A stretch of DNA of 64,000 nucleotides, taken from an uncultured Hyphomonas sp. Lineage in GTDB: Bacteria > Pseudomonadota > Alphaproteobacteria > Caulobacterales > Hyphomonadaceae. The translations under genes were made by a program, and so were the position numbers. Shown in pieces: positions 34,980 through 43,078 of the stretch; positions within the stretch are counted from its first letter, which is position 1, and each line of letters begins with the position of its first letter. The stretch is taken from assembly GCF_963675305.1 (NCBI RefSeq), contig NZ_OY776147.1, positions 992,001-1,056,000 on the forward strand, given 5' to 3'. The notes below the pieces were generated by a model. It was not told the DNA's origin and searched no databases. It saw only the letters and a list, made by a program, of their open reading frames with translations.

Positions 34980-36062
34980 CTAGTTCAGGCCCATTTCTTC
35001 CCGGTACCGGCGGCGCAGCAGGTCGATCGGCGCAAGGTCGCGCTTTTCGGTCTCATAGTGCCAATAGGTCCAGCCATTACATGCTGGGGCCTGCTGGACG
35101 TGAGCGCCGAGGCGGTGGATCGAGCCGGAATGGTTGCCTGTGGTCAGCGACCCGTCGACCCGGATGCGGGCCTGGTAGCGGCGCTGGGGGCTGAACAGGC
35201 GGTCGCCCGGTTTCAGCCAGCCGCTTTCCAGCAGGGCGCCGAACGGCACGCGCGGCAGCGACTTCTTGCTGCGCTCGGTTTCGAGGTCTTCGCCATTGAT
35301 CGGCTCGATGGATTTGAGGCGTGCACGCGACAGGCGCGCATAGGTCTCGTCGCGCTCGATGCCGATATAGTTGCGGCCGAGGCGTTTGGCGGCCGCCGCG
35401 GTCGTGCCGGTGCCGGAGAACGGATCCAGCACGATGTCACCGGGATTGGTCGTCGCCAGCAGCACGCGGTGCAGCAGGCCTTCCGGCTTCTGTGTCGGGT
35501 GGGCCTTCTTGCCTTGTTCGTCCTTCAGGCGCTCGCCGCCTGTGCAGAGCGGGATCATCCAGTCAGACCGCATCTGCTTGTCTTCGTTGAAGACTTTCAG
35601 GGCGTCATAGTTGAACGTGCATTTGGACTGTTCGGACTTGCCGGCCCAGATCAGCGTTTCGTGCGCGTTCTGGAAGCGGGTGCCCTTGAAATTCGGCATC
35701 GGGTTAGACTTCAGCCAGATCACGTCATTCTGGATCCAGAAGCCCTGATCCTGCAGGATCGCGCCGACGCGGAAGATGTTGTGATAGGAGCCGATCACCC
35801 AGATCGCGCCATCATCTTTCAGCACGCGGCGGCATTCTTCCAGCCACTGGTGGCAGAACAGGTCATAGGCGTCGAAACTGTCGAACTTGTCCCAGTCATC
35901 GTCCACGCCATCCACGGTCGACTGGTCCGGACGGGTCAGCCCGCCGCCAAGCTGCAGGTTGTAGGGCGGGTCCGCAAAGACGAGATCCACCGACCGGTCT
36001 GGCAGGCGGGAAAGGATATCGATGCAGTCGCCCTGCATGATGACGTTCTTTTGCAGTTCCAT
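34980..36062 (-). CDS. ccrM: CcrM-type adenine DNA methyltransferase (GANTC)
   Basis: 360 residues from ATG 36062. Beta-class N6-adenine methylase: DPPY at residues 31-34 before the SAM motif 'LDPFSGTGTTAAAAKRLGR'. The C-terminal domain 'FGALLESGWLKPGDRLFSP' through 'HRLGAHVQQAPACNGWTYWHYE' is the family-specific extension of CcrM that binds DNA. In Caulobacter it methylates GANTC at the end of replication and is required for cell-cycle control. The upstream region (36104-36243) holds five GANTC sites and a CtrA-like palindrome, consistent with methylation-dependent regulation. Confidence 0.95.
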   Translation of the reverse strand: MELQKNVIMQGDCIDILSRLPDRSVDLVFADPPYNLQLGGGLTRPDQSTVDGVDDDWDKFDSFDAYDLFCHQWLEECRRVLKDDGAIWVIGSYHNIFRVGAILQDQGFWIQNDVIWLKSNPMPNFKGTRFQNAHETLIWAGKSEQSKCTFNYDALKVFNEDKQMRSDWMIPLCTGGERLKDEQGKKAHPTQKPEGLLHRVLLATTNPGDIVLDPFSGTGTTAAAAKRLGRNYIGIERDETYARLSRARLKSIEPINGEDLETERSKKSLPRVPFGALLESGWLKPGDRLFSPQRRYQARIRVDGSLTTGNHSGSIHRLGAHVQQAPACNGWTYWHYETEKRDLAPIDLLRRRYREEMGLN

Positions 36063-36103
36063 AGTACAGCCCCGAATACGCAACGCGTGAAAGACAGAAG
36101 CCC

Positions 36104-36243
36104 GAATCAGTGCGTCGCTCCGGTTAGCGATTCCCTAACCGCGCCGCTTCGTTCCGGCTTCGAATCGTTCCGGATGCGAAACTAAAGACTGATTCGTGCT
36201 GTGGATAGAGCTGTGGGACAATCTGTGGAAAATCCTGTGAATC
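36104..36243. promoter_or_regulatory. cluster of five GANTC methylation sites upstream of ccrM
   Basis: GANTC at 36104-36108, 36129-36133, 36162-36166, 36191-36195 and 36239-36243. A palindromic GANTC is expected about once per 256 bases, so five in 140 bases is dense. In Caulobacter, GANTC sites in the ccrM leader are part of its methylation-sensitive control. Confidence 0.65.
36122..36140 (-). promoter_or_regulatory. CtrA-like palindrome with embedded GANTC, ccrM promoter region
   Basis: GGTTAG and CTAACC flank seven bases (CGATTCC), giving TTAG-N7-CTAA. The CtrA consensus is TTAA-N7-TTAA, so spacing is exact and each half differs by one base. The spacer contains GATTC, a GANTC site. It lies 60-78 bases before the ccrM ATG. 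Confidence 0.5.
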
Positions 36244-36245
36244 TC
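36198..36245 (+). repeat. four 12-bp DnaA-box-like units next to ccrM promoter
   Basis: Units GCTGTGGATAGA, GCTGTGGGACAA, TCTGTGGAAAAT and CCTGTGAATCTC recur with exact 12-bp period. They share the GCTGTGGATA core with the array inside hisD. TGTGGATAG is 8/9 of a DnaA box. The fourth unit contains a GANTC site. Confidence 0.65.
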
Positions 36246-36311
36246 TGTGCAATTCGCAGGGGTGTCCGGCGGGATTGGAAGCCGACCCGAAATCGGATTA
36301 GGAACGGCGGC

Positions 36312-36926
36312 ATGATAATCGACCTCGATCTCATTCTCACTTTCGTGAACCCGATTGGCGCGTTCGTGTTCGCCCTGTCCGGCGGCATCGTCGCCGTGCG
36401 CAACAAGATGGATATTTTCGGCGCTGTCGTGCTGGCGATCATCACGGCGGTCGGCGGCGGCACGATCCGCGACATCATCCTGAACCAGCCGGTCTTCTGG
36501 CTGAGCGACCCGCTGACCATCTGGTGCGCGATCGCGGGCGGGGTGATCGCGTTCTTCCTGCACAGTCTGGTCGATGCGCTCAAACCGATCCGCTGGGCGG
36601 ACGCCGTCGGCCTCGCCATATTCGCCATCGCCGGCGCGGCCAAGACCGCCAGCCTCGGGCACGACCCGCTGTTCGTGGTCATCATGGGCGTTTTGACCGG
36701 AACGGGCGGCGGTGTGCTGCGCGATGTCGTCGCCAACCGCGATCCGCTGCTGCTGAAAGAGGACATCTACGCGACTGCCGCACTGGTCGGCGCGGGGCTT
36801 TATGCGGTGCTGCATTTTTCGGGTGTTCCGGAAAGCTGGGCGTTCGCCTCCGGCATGCTGGTCGCGTTCGTTCTGCGCGGGGCCGCGCTGATCTTCGGCT
36901 GGCACCTGCCGAAGAGCCAGCCGTAA
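36312..36926 (+). CDS. TRIC-like cation channel family protein (UPF0126/YadS type)
   Basis: 204 residues from ATG 36312. A longer GTG-started frame would run through the repeat array and is rejected. Two homologous halves of three spans each: 'AFVFALSGGIVAVRNKMDIFGAVVLAIITAVGGGTIRDII' and 'GLAIFAIAGAAKTASLGHDPLFVVIMGVLTGTGGGVLRDV'. The repeated 'GGGxxRD' is diagnostic. Prokaryotic TRIC homologues form trimeric potassium/sodium channels. Divergent from ccrM, and may share its regulatory region. Confidence 0.9.
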   Translation: MIIDLDLILTFVNPIGAFVFALSGGIVAVRNKMDIFGAVVLAIITAVGGGTIRDIILNQPVFWLSDPLTIWCAIAGGVIAFFLHSLVDALKPIRWADAVGLAIFAIAGAAKTASLGHDPLFVVIMGVLTGTGGGVLRDVVANRDPLLLKEDIYATAALVGAGLYAVLHFSGVPESWAFASGMLVAFVLRGAALIFGWHLPKSQP

Positions 36927-36999
36927 CGATTGCTGCAGGACCGGCATACAACCTTTCGGTAAGGTGCGTTTGCCGGGGCTCCGTGATATTCTTCACAGC

Positions 37000-37974
37000 A
37001 TGAAAAGGGATGATCCGCCGGTCGGGCACGCTGAAAAGGTACGCTCTGTGGCCCTGTCGCGTAGCGCGGCGGCGCAGTCGAGCCTTGCTGCCTCCTGGGC
37101 GCGCTCGTTGAAAACCTACGGTCTGGAACCGGATGCACCTGGCAATTCCGACGCGCGGCTGGAGCAGACCGAACTCCACCAGCGCCGCGACGGCCTCGGC
37201 CGTATCCTCGCCACCTCCGCGCCGGTGATGGACCGTCTCTATGCCAGCCTCGGCCTTGCCGGGTGCAGCGTGTTCCTTTCCGACACCGAAGGCGTTGTGA
37301 TCGACCACCGCATGGCCGACAGCGATGGCGCACTGTTCCGCGCGGCCGGCCTTTGCGAAGGCGGCGTCTGGTCCGAAGCAGTGCAGGGCACGAATGGCAT
37401 CGGCACCTGTATCGCCGAACAGCGCGCCGTCACGATCTATCGCGACCAGCATTTCCATGACCGCAATACGGTGATGAGCTGCATGGGTGCGCCGGTGTTC
37501 GATGAGCATGGCGCCATCGCCGCTGTGCTCGACGTGTCGTCCTGCCGGGATGACCTGACCCAGCCCTTCGCGACCCTGATTGCGCAGACGGTGACGGATG
37601 CGGCCCGCCAGATCGAGGCCGATCATTTCCAGAGCGCCTTTTCCAGCCAGCGCATCCTGCGCGGCTCCGGCGACGGGCAGAAAGGCGCTGTGCTGCTGGC
37701 CGTGGACGGGGATGATCTCGTCGTCGGCGCGACCCGAGCGGCTCGCGCGATCTATGGCCTCGGCCACAATAACCGGATCGATCCGCGGCCGGCCGGAGAC
37801 CTGTTCGGGGATTCCGAATCCCGCGGTGTCGGCCTTGAGAGTGCAGAACGCCGCGAACTGCGCCGGGCCATCGCCCGCGCCAATGGCAACATGGCGGCGG
37901 CCGCCCGCGCCCTCGGCATCAGCCGGGCGACGCTTTACCGCCGGATGGACCAGCTGGGCCTTTCGCGCGGCTGA
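37000..37974 (+). CDS. AcoR-like GAF/Fis-HTH transcriptional regulator lacking AAA+ domain
   Basis: 324 residues from ATG 37000 (GTG 36964 is an in-frame alternative). The N-terminal AcoR-type sensor region is clear: 'SWARSLKTYGLEPD', 'AGCSVFLSDTEGVVIDHR', 'GVWSEAVQGTNGIGTC', 'FHDRNTVMSCMGAPVFDEHG'. At the C-terminus lies a Fis-type HTH, 'AIARANGNMAAAARALGISRATLYRRMDQLGL'. The central sigma-54-interacting AAA+ domain of AcoR (about 240 residues, GAFTGA) is missing, so it cannot activate sigma-54 promoters in the usual way. The following palindrome and aldehyde dehydrogenase are the probable targets. Confidence 0.88.
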   Translation: MKRDDPPVGHAEKVRSVALSRSAAAQSSLAASWARSLKTYGLEPDAPGNSDARLEQTELHQRRDGLGRILATSAPVMDRLYASLGLAGCSVFLSDTEGVVIDHRMADSDGALFRAAGLCEGGVWSEAVQGTNGIGTCIAEQRAVTIYRDQHFHDRNTVMSCMGAPVFDEHGAIAAVLDVSSCRDDLTQPFATLIAQTVTDAARQIEADHFQSAFSSQRILRGSGDGQKGAVLLAVDGDDLVVGATRAARAIYGLGHNNRIDPRPAGDLFGDSESRGVGLESAERRELRRAIARANGNMAAAARALGISRATLYRRMDQLGLSRG

Positions 37975-37984
37975 TTTCCACCAA

Positions 37985-38008
37985 ATGTGTCTCATTCCTG
38001 AGACACAT
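37985..38008. promoter_or_regulatory. perfect palindrome, putative operator of the aldehyde dehydrogenase gene
   Basis: ATGTGTCTCA and TGAGACACAT, 10-bp arms separated by TTCC. It lies 10 bases after the regulator stop and 109 before the dehydrogenase ATG. No T-run follows, so an operator for the Fis-type HTH regulator is more likely than a terminator. Confidence 0.6.
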
Positions 38009-38116
38009 CGCGCATTTCACCGGATTGACGCGGGCTGACAGAGGCCCGCAGCAGGCAGAACATTCCTCCCAGTCTTCGCACCCGACGAAGAGCGCCAATG
38101 ATCTGGAGGAAATGAC

Positions 38117-39640
38117 ATGGCCGACACACAGATTCTCGACACGTCCGACATGAAGGCACCGTTCCGTGAACGGTATGACAACTTCATCGGCGGCAAGTTC
38201 GTCGCCCCGAATGGCGGGCGCTATTTCGACAATACCTCTCCGGTGAACGGCAAGGTGATCTGCCAGATCGCCCGGTCCGATGCCAGCGACATCGACATGG
38301 CGCTGGACGCTGCGCACGCCGCGAAGGATGGCTGGGGCCGCACCTCGGTGGCAGAGCGCGCCAATATGCTGAACCGGATCGCGGACGTGCTGGAGGAGAA
38401 CCTCGAACTCGTCGCGACCTGCGAGACGTGGGACAATGGCAAGCCGATCCGCGAGACCATGGCGGCGGACGTCCCGCTCGCCATCGATCACTTTCGCTAT
38501 TTCGCAGGCTGTATCCGCGCGCAGGAAGGCAGCATTTCCGAGATCGACCACGACACGGTCGCTTATCATTTCCATGAACCGCTCGGCGTGGTCGGACAGA
38601 TCATCCCGTGGAACTTCCCGCTCCTCATGGCGGCATGGAAACTCGCCCCGGCGCTGGCCGCCGGGAACTGCGTGGTGCTGAAGCCGGCCGAGCAGACCCC
38701 GGCCACAATCATGGTGTTCGCAGAGCTGATCGCCGACATCCTCCCACCTGGCGTGCTCAACATCGTGAACGGCTTTGGCCTGGAGGCGGGCAAGCCGCTC
38801 GCCTCCAGCAACCGCATCGCCAAGATCGCCTTTACCGGCGAGACGACGACCGGCCGGCTGATCATGCAGTATGCGTCCGAAAACCTGATCCCGGTGACGC
38901 TGGAACTGGGCGGCAAGTCGCCGAACATCTTCTTCGAGGATGTGATGCGTGCGGACGATGACTATCTCGACAAGGCGATCGAAGGCTTCGTCATGTTCGC
39001 GCTGAACCAGGGCGAAGTGTGCACCTGTCCGTCGCGCGCCCTGATCCATGAAAACATCTATGACCGATTCATGGAACGTGCCCTCAAGCGCGTGGCCGAG
39101 ATCAAGCAGGGCAACCCGCTGGACCCGGCCACGATGATTGGCGCGCAGGCAAGCTCCGAGCAGAAAGAGAAGATCCTCTCCTATTTCGACATCGGCCGTC
39201 AGGAGGGCGCCGAAGTGCTGATCGGCGGCGAGGCGGCAAATCTCGGCGGGGATCTCGCCGGCGGTTATTACGTCCAGCCGACGGTGCTCAAGGGCCACAA
39301 CAAGATGCGTGTGTTCCAGGAAGAGATCTTCGGGCCGGTCGTCTCGGTGACGACGTTCAAGGACGAAGCTGAAGCGCTCGCCATCGCCAATGACACGCTC
39401 TATGGCCTCGGCGCCGGCGTGTGGAGCCGCGAGGCGAACACCTGCTACCGCTTCGGCCGCGGCATCCAGGCCGGGCGCGTGTGGACCAATTGCTACCACG
39501 CCTATCCGGCCCATGCGGCCTTCGGCGGGTACAAGCAATCCGGCATCGGCCGTGAGAACCATTCGAAGATGCTGGACCACTACCAGCAGACCAAGAACAT
39601 GCTGGTCTCCTACTCCCCGAAGAAGCTTGGCTTCTTCTGA
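38117..39640 (+). CDS. aldehyde dehydrogenase (AcoD/ExaC type)
   Basis: 507 residues. NAD-dependent oxidation of acetaldehyde or similar aldehydes to acids. Catalytic Glu263 is in 'VTLELGGKSPN' and Cys302 in 'NQGEVCTCPSR', the Cys context typical of acetaldehyde dehydrogenases of the AcoD/ExaC group. 'IIPWNFPLLMAAWKLAPALAAG' is the NAD-binding segment. GGAGGAAATGAC gives a strong ribosome-binding site. It sits between the AcoR-like regulator and DUF779, the usual triad for this dehydrogenase. Confidence 0.95.
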   Translation: MADTQILDTSDMKAPFRERYDNFIGGKFVAPNGGRYFDNTSPVNGKVICQIARSDASDIDMALDAAHAAKDGWGRTSVAERANMLNRIADVLEENLELVATCETWDNGKPIRETMAADVPLAIDHFRYFAGCIRAQEGSISEIDHDTVAYHFHEPLGVVGQIIPWNFPLLMAAWKLAPALAAGNCVVLKPAEQTPATIMVFAELIADILPPGVLNIVNGFGLEAGKPLASSNRIAKIAFTGETTTGRLIMQYASENLIPVTLELGGKSPNIFFEDVMRADDDYLDKAIEGFVMFALNQGEVCTCPSRALIHENIYDRFMERALKRVAEIKQGNPLDPATMIGAQASSEQKEKILSYFDIGRQEGAEVLIGGEAANLGGDLAGGYYVQPTVLKGHNKMRVFQEEIFGPVVSVTTFKDEAEALAIANDTLYGLGAGVWSREANTCYRFGRGIQAGRVWTNCYHAYPAHAAFGGYKQSGIGRENHSKMLDHYQQTKNMLVSYSPKKLGFF

Positions 39641-39664
39641 TCCTGCCGCGGTGTGACGGCAGGG

Positions 39665-39700
39665 GGACGGTCCCGGTGGCAGCGTAGGCCGGGACCGTCC
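39665..39700 (+). terminator. strong hairpin between aldehyde dehydrogenase and DUF779 genes
   Basis: A 12-bp stem (39665-39676 with 39689-39700) and 12-base loop, followed by ACTCCCTTTT. It could be a partial terminator or an mRNA-stabilising element tuning the downstream gene. Confidence 0.55.
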
Positions 39701-39723
39701 ACTCCCTTTTCGGAGGTAATCCG

Positions 39724-40107
39724 ATGACAGATGAAAGAATTACGCCGCCGCGCGTCACCGCAACCGATGCGGCGCGGCGCCTGATTGCCGAGATCCGGCA
39801 GGACTATCCGGAGATCCTGTTCCACCAGTCCGGCGGATGCTGCGACGGGTCGAGCCCGATGTGCTATCCGGCCGACGACTTCAAGGTTGGCGAGCGGGAT
39901 GTGAAGCTGGGCGAGATTGACGGCGTGCCCGTCTATATCTCGGCCAGCCAGTTCGAGGCGTGGAAACACACCCAGCTGATCCTGGATGTTGTGCCGGGGC
40001 GCGGCGGCATGTTCTCGCTGGATAATGGGCGTGAGCAGCGTTTCCTGACCCGCAGCCGGGTCTTCGATGCCGGCGAACTTGCCGCGCTTGGCGATCCGCC
40101 GGGCTGA
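39724..40107 (+). CDS. DUF779 family protein
   Basis: 127 residues. 'FHQSGGCCDGSSPMCYP' is the family signature with a C-C and later C; 'VYISASQFEAWKHTQLILDVVPGRG' and 'FSLDNGREQRFLTRSRVF' follow. DUF779 genes regularly accompany aldehyde dehydrogenases of the ExaC type; the Cys-rich segment suggests metal binding or redox function, but the role is unknown. CGGAGG precedes the ATG. Convergent with the radical SAM gene. Confidence 0.88.
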   Translation: MTDERITPPRVTATDAARRLIAEIRQDYPEILFHQSGGCCDGSSPMCYPADDFKVGERDVKLGEIDGVPVYISASQFEAWKHTQLILDVVPGRGGMFSLDNGREQRFLTRSRVFDAGELAALGDPPG

Positions 40108-40110
40108 GGC

Positions 40111-41244
40111 CTAGAGGTCGAGCGCCATCTGTCCGCCTTTCTGAACGGGCGGTGCGAAGAGGTCCGTGCGCAGGGACGGACGGGGATTGCCGAGGCCCAG
40201 CCGCTTCGTGGCCCGGGCGAAGCGTTTCGCGATCAGGTCCGCCACAGGCCCGCGTCCGCGCATGCGTTCGCCCCATTGGGCGTCGTAATCCTTGCCGCCG
40301 CGCATGTCGCGCATCGTGTTGATCACCTTTGCGGCCCGGTCAGGCACATGCTGAACCAGCCATTCATGGAACAGGTCCTTGATCTCATAAGGCAGGCGCA
40401 GCAGCACATAGCCCGCCCCGCCTGCGCCGTGGGCGGCGGCGGCTTCCAGCAGGGCTTCGATTTCATGGTCGTTCAGGGCCGGGATGATGGGCGCGGTCAT
40501 CACGGTCACCGGGATGCCGGCCTCGCTGAGGGCACGGACGGTTTCCAGCCGCCGTTGCGGCGTGGCGGCGCGCGGCTCCATCTTGCGGCTCAGCGCGCGG
40601 TCCAGCGTCGTGATCGACACGCCGGCCCGCACCAGCCCTTTCTCCGCCATGGGGGCGAGCAGGTCGATGTCGCGCTGGATCAAGGCCGATTTCGTCAGCA
40701 GGGTGACAGGATGGTTGTGCGCCGCCAGGACTTCCAGCACTTGCCGGGTCATTTTGTAGGTCCGCTCGATCGGCTGGTAGGCGTCCGTGTTCATGCCGAG
40801 CGCAATCGGCCGGCAGACATAGCTGGGGCGGGAGAGTTCCCATTCGAGCTGGCGGATCGCATTGGTCTTGTAGAAAAGCCGGCTTTCGAAATCGAGGCCA
40901 GCGGACAGCCCGTGGAAGGCATGGCTCGGCCGGGCGAAGCAATAGATGCAGCCATGCTCGCAGCCGCGATAGGGGTTGATCGTCCGGTCGAAAGAAATGT
41001 CGGGCGAGCGATTGAAGGTGATCACTGTCCGCGCCGTTTCCGGCATCACCAGCGTCTCGATCCGGGCGGCATCCTGTTCGATCGTGTCCCAGCCATCATC
41101 GAAGGCGAAGCGGGTCTCTTTCTCGAAACGCCCGGTCTGGTTCGACACCGCCCCGCGCCCGCGCTGTGTGGCGCGTTCGGCGGCGGCCTGTGTGTCGATC
41201 AGGCTGACACGGCCTTTGGGGGAGAGTTTCTGTCCGGTGCGCAT
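40111..41244 (-). CDS. PA0069-family radical SAM protein (SPL-like)
   Basis: 377 residues from ATG 41244; the longer frame starts with TTG and lacks a ribosome-binding site. The Fe-S motif is CEHGCIYC in 'INPYRGCEHGCIYCFARPSH' (C-x3-C-x2-C). 'LLTKSALIQRDIDLL' and 'VSITTLDRALSRKMEPRAATPQRRLETVRAL' follow as in Rv2578c/PA0069 proteins, relatives of spore photoproduct lyase. Substrate unknown. It lies near the BLUF photoreceptor gene, on the same strand. Confidence 0.88.
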   Translation of the reverse strand: MRTGQKLSPKGRVSLIDTQAAAERATQRGRGAVSNQTGRFEKETRFAFDDGWDTIEQDAARIETLVMPETARTVITFNRSPDISFDRTINPYRGCEHGCIYCFARPSHAFHGLSAGLDFESRLFYKTNAIRQLEWELSRPSYVCRPIALGMNTDAYQPIERTYKMTRQVLEVLAAHNHPVTLLTKSALIQRDIDLLAPMAEKGLVRAGVSITTLDRALSRKMEPRAATPQRRLETVRALSEAGIPVTVMTAPIIPALNDHEIEALLEAAAAHGAGGAGYVLLRLPYEIKDLFHEWLVQHVPDRAAKVINTMRDMRGGKDYDAQWGERMRGRGPVADLIAKRFARATKRLGLGNPRPSLRTDLFAPPVQKGGQMALDL

Positions 41245-41329
41245 GCCGGCAAAAGGCCACGCAAACAAGAACAAATCAAGAACAAAATTGACGCAAAGGC
41301 GCCGTTTCCTGTGGATGGGCCGGGCGCGT

Positions 41330-41734
41330 TCAGCCCTTCAGCGTGTCGAAATTTCCGAAAATGCGCGACAGGTGCTCCGGCATGCCCCGGCCGGTCACGT
41401 CGGAGAAGTCGGTGCCATCGCCAAAATCGGGATTGGCCGTAGACGGTCTCGCCTTGAGCTGCATGGACCAGTCCGGGAAGACCCGCTCATCTGCGTCTTC
41501 CTGAAGGATGGTGACCACGGATGTATGGCGCGGATCCCTCACGATGCGCTGGTAAGTCTCCCTCACGTCGCGCTGCTCACCTTCGAGCATCTGCAGGAAA
41601 TTCAGCCCGTTAAAAAGCAGGGCGCCCGTAATGCCGCATTGGGCATTGGCCGTTGTCGCTTCTTCCAGGATGTTTGAGAGATCAGTCTCTGCCAGACCGA
41701 ATTTCGCCGTGCTGACATAAATAAGGCGGAACAT
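41330..41734 (-). CDS. BLUF-domain blue-light sensor
   Basis: 134 residues from ATG 41734, with AAGGGC upstream. FAD-binding BLUF fold: Tyr6 in 'MFRLIYVSTA', Asn in 'TTANAQCGITGALLF', Gln in 'NFLQMLEG', the Tyr/Gln/Asn triad of the photocycle, and a Trp in 'FPDWSMQL'. No output domain is fused, so a short BLUF protein acting on a partner. Neighbours are a radical SAM protein and an arsenosugar-type glycosyltransferase. Confidence 0.92.
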   Translation of the reverse strand: MFRLIYVSTAKFGLAETDLSNILEEATTANAQCGITGALLFNGLNFLQMLEGEQRDVRETYQRIVRDPRHTSVVTILQEDADERVFPDWSMQLKARPSTANPDFGDGTDFSDVTGRGMPEHLSRIFGNFDTLKG

Positions 41735-41809
41735 GTAAGCCCTTGATCTGTATGGTCTTTGGCGTCGTTGCCCAAACGGCAAATCTTAGGCGCATTTTTT
41801 GCGGTTTCG

Positions 41810-42415
41810 TCAAGCATGACCCCTGCGGTTCCAGGCCCGCCAGTCGCTCAGCTGGTCGATGTCCATCAGCATGGGCAAAAGGCCGATGTCGGCATGGCCG
41901 GGCAGGTTCGACCAGACATCCTGCATGGCGTGCGGGCCAGACCAGCGCACATTGCGGAAAGGCGAACGGGTGCGGGCACTCTTGTTGATGCCGAACAGCC
42001 AGAAACCGCCATCCTCCGCCGGGCCGAATACGGCATCGTGGCGGGCCAGCAAACGCACGGCCTGGCGCAGCAGCGCAGCGGACACATCCGGCGCGTCGGT
42101 TCCGATAAACAGGACCGGGCCGGGCGGGGCTTCGTTGAGCCCTTTTTCCAGCCGTTCCGTCAGCGTGCCCTGGCCCTGGCTGCGGCGAGGCAGATGGGCC
42201 GGCCATCCTGTTGTGGTGACAGCGCGCAGCGCACTGTCCGGCGCAGCATAGATGATCGTGTCACAGCCGGACTGCATGGCAGCGCGGAAGGTGCGGGCCT
42301 GCGTGAAACTGGCAATGCGCCGGGCGGCTGCGGGGCCTGTGTCCTTGGCCAGTCTAGTCTTGGACAGGCCGATGCGCGGGGGCTTGGCGAATACGAGAAG
42401 AGTTGGATGTCGCAT
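41810..42415 (-). CDS. TIGR04282-type (DUF2064) glycosyltransferase
   Basis: 201 residues. 'LLVFAKPPRIGLSKTRLA' is the nucleotidyl/glycosyltransferase entry of DUF2064 proteins; 'VLFIGTDAPDVSAALL' is the DxD-like segment, and 'DAVFGPAEDGGFWLFG' follows. The family is annotated in arsenosugar biosynthesis clusters together with TIGR04283, which is encoded at 43391-44074 on the same strand. Two unrelated genes separate them. No arsM is in the window, so the arsenic link is only by family. Confidence 0.85.
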   Translation of the reverse strand: MRHPTLLVFAKPPRIGLSKTRLAKDTGPAAARRIASFTQARTFRAAMQSGCDTIIYAAPDSALRAVTTTGWPAHLPRRSQGQGTLTERLEKGLNEAPPGPVLFIGTDAPDVSAALLRQAVRLLARHDAVFGPAEDGGFWLFGINKSARTRSPFRNVRWSGPHAMQDVWSNLPGHADIGLLPMLMDIDQLSDWRAWNRRGHA

Positions 42416-42490
42416 GCCAATGCCTTACTTTCGTCTGCAGTCCGGTGAAAGATGTCGGGATCAAAACCGGGCCAAAAAGGAGGCTTTCCG

Positions 42491-43078
42491 ATGCAATGCC
42501 TGAATTCCGGCCTGAAATCTGGACTGAAAAGCGTGCTGAAAAGTGTTCTGGCGGTCAGTGCCCTCGCCTTGTTGCCAGCCTGCTTCATGAGCGAGACGCC
42601 CTTCATTTCGCCGGACGATGTCGTCCGGCTGGATGAGGCGTCGGTCATCCTTGTCTGCAGCGCGGAAGACGATTGCGCCCGCACCGTGCCGAACCGGGGC
42701 AACAAGGGCTATTTCATGATGCCGCCGGAAGATGAAGGCGAGGATGAGGAGCCTGTGGCCGTCCGGTTCGCGCCTCTGATGGAGACGGCGGTCGGGCCGG
42801 TCTGGCTGACCGAGATCCGGATGGTGGAGGATGACGAGACAGCCTATGTCGTCGGCGTCACCCGCCGCGCGCCCGAATTCGACGCCGATGGCCTGAAAGG
42901 GTTCGATGTCGAACTCCCCTGGTGCGGCGATGTTTCGGAGGAAGAGCGGGAAACCTGGGGCATCGAGAAGCTCGATTCCTATACCTGCAGCCTGCCAACG
43001 GACGCCTCGATTGCGGACTATCTGCGCGAAGCGCACAAAGCCTGGTTCGACGATCCGGACTGGTGGGACGGCGACTAG
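42491..43078 (+). CDS. putative lipoprotein of unknown function
   Basis: 195 residues from ATG 42491, chosen because an ideal AAGGAGG stands 9 bases upstream. The N-terminus has a curious repeated 'SGLKSGLKSVLKSVL' segment before the hydrophobic core and the lipobox LLPAC. The mature part is acidic ('PEDEGEDEEPVAVRF', 'DDPDWWDGD') with several Cys. No family recognised. It is inserted, on the plus strand, between two minus-strand glycosyltransferase genes and overlaps the stop of the next gene by 4 bases. Confidence 0.68.
   Translation: MQCLNSGLKSGLKSVLKSVLAVSALALLPACFMSETPFISPDDVVRLDEASVILVCSAEDDCARTVPNRGNKGYFMMPPEDEGEDEEPVAVRFAPLMETAVGPVWLTEIRMVEDDETAYVVGVTRRAPEFDADGLKGFDVELPWCGDVSEEERETWGIEKLDSYTCSLPTDASIADYLREAHKAWFDDPDWWDGD

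Noticed and set aside
37985..38008. Interpreting the ATGTGTCTCA palindrome as the terminator of the regulator gene
   Set aside because: Stem is only moderately GC-rich and no T-run follows on either strand; operator is the better reading.
37919..39580. 553-codon minus-strand ORF opposite the aldehyde dehydrogenase
   Set aside because: Shadow frame; the plus strand encodes a complete dehydrogenase with catalytic residues.
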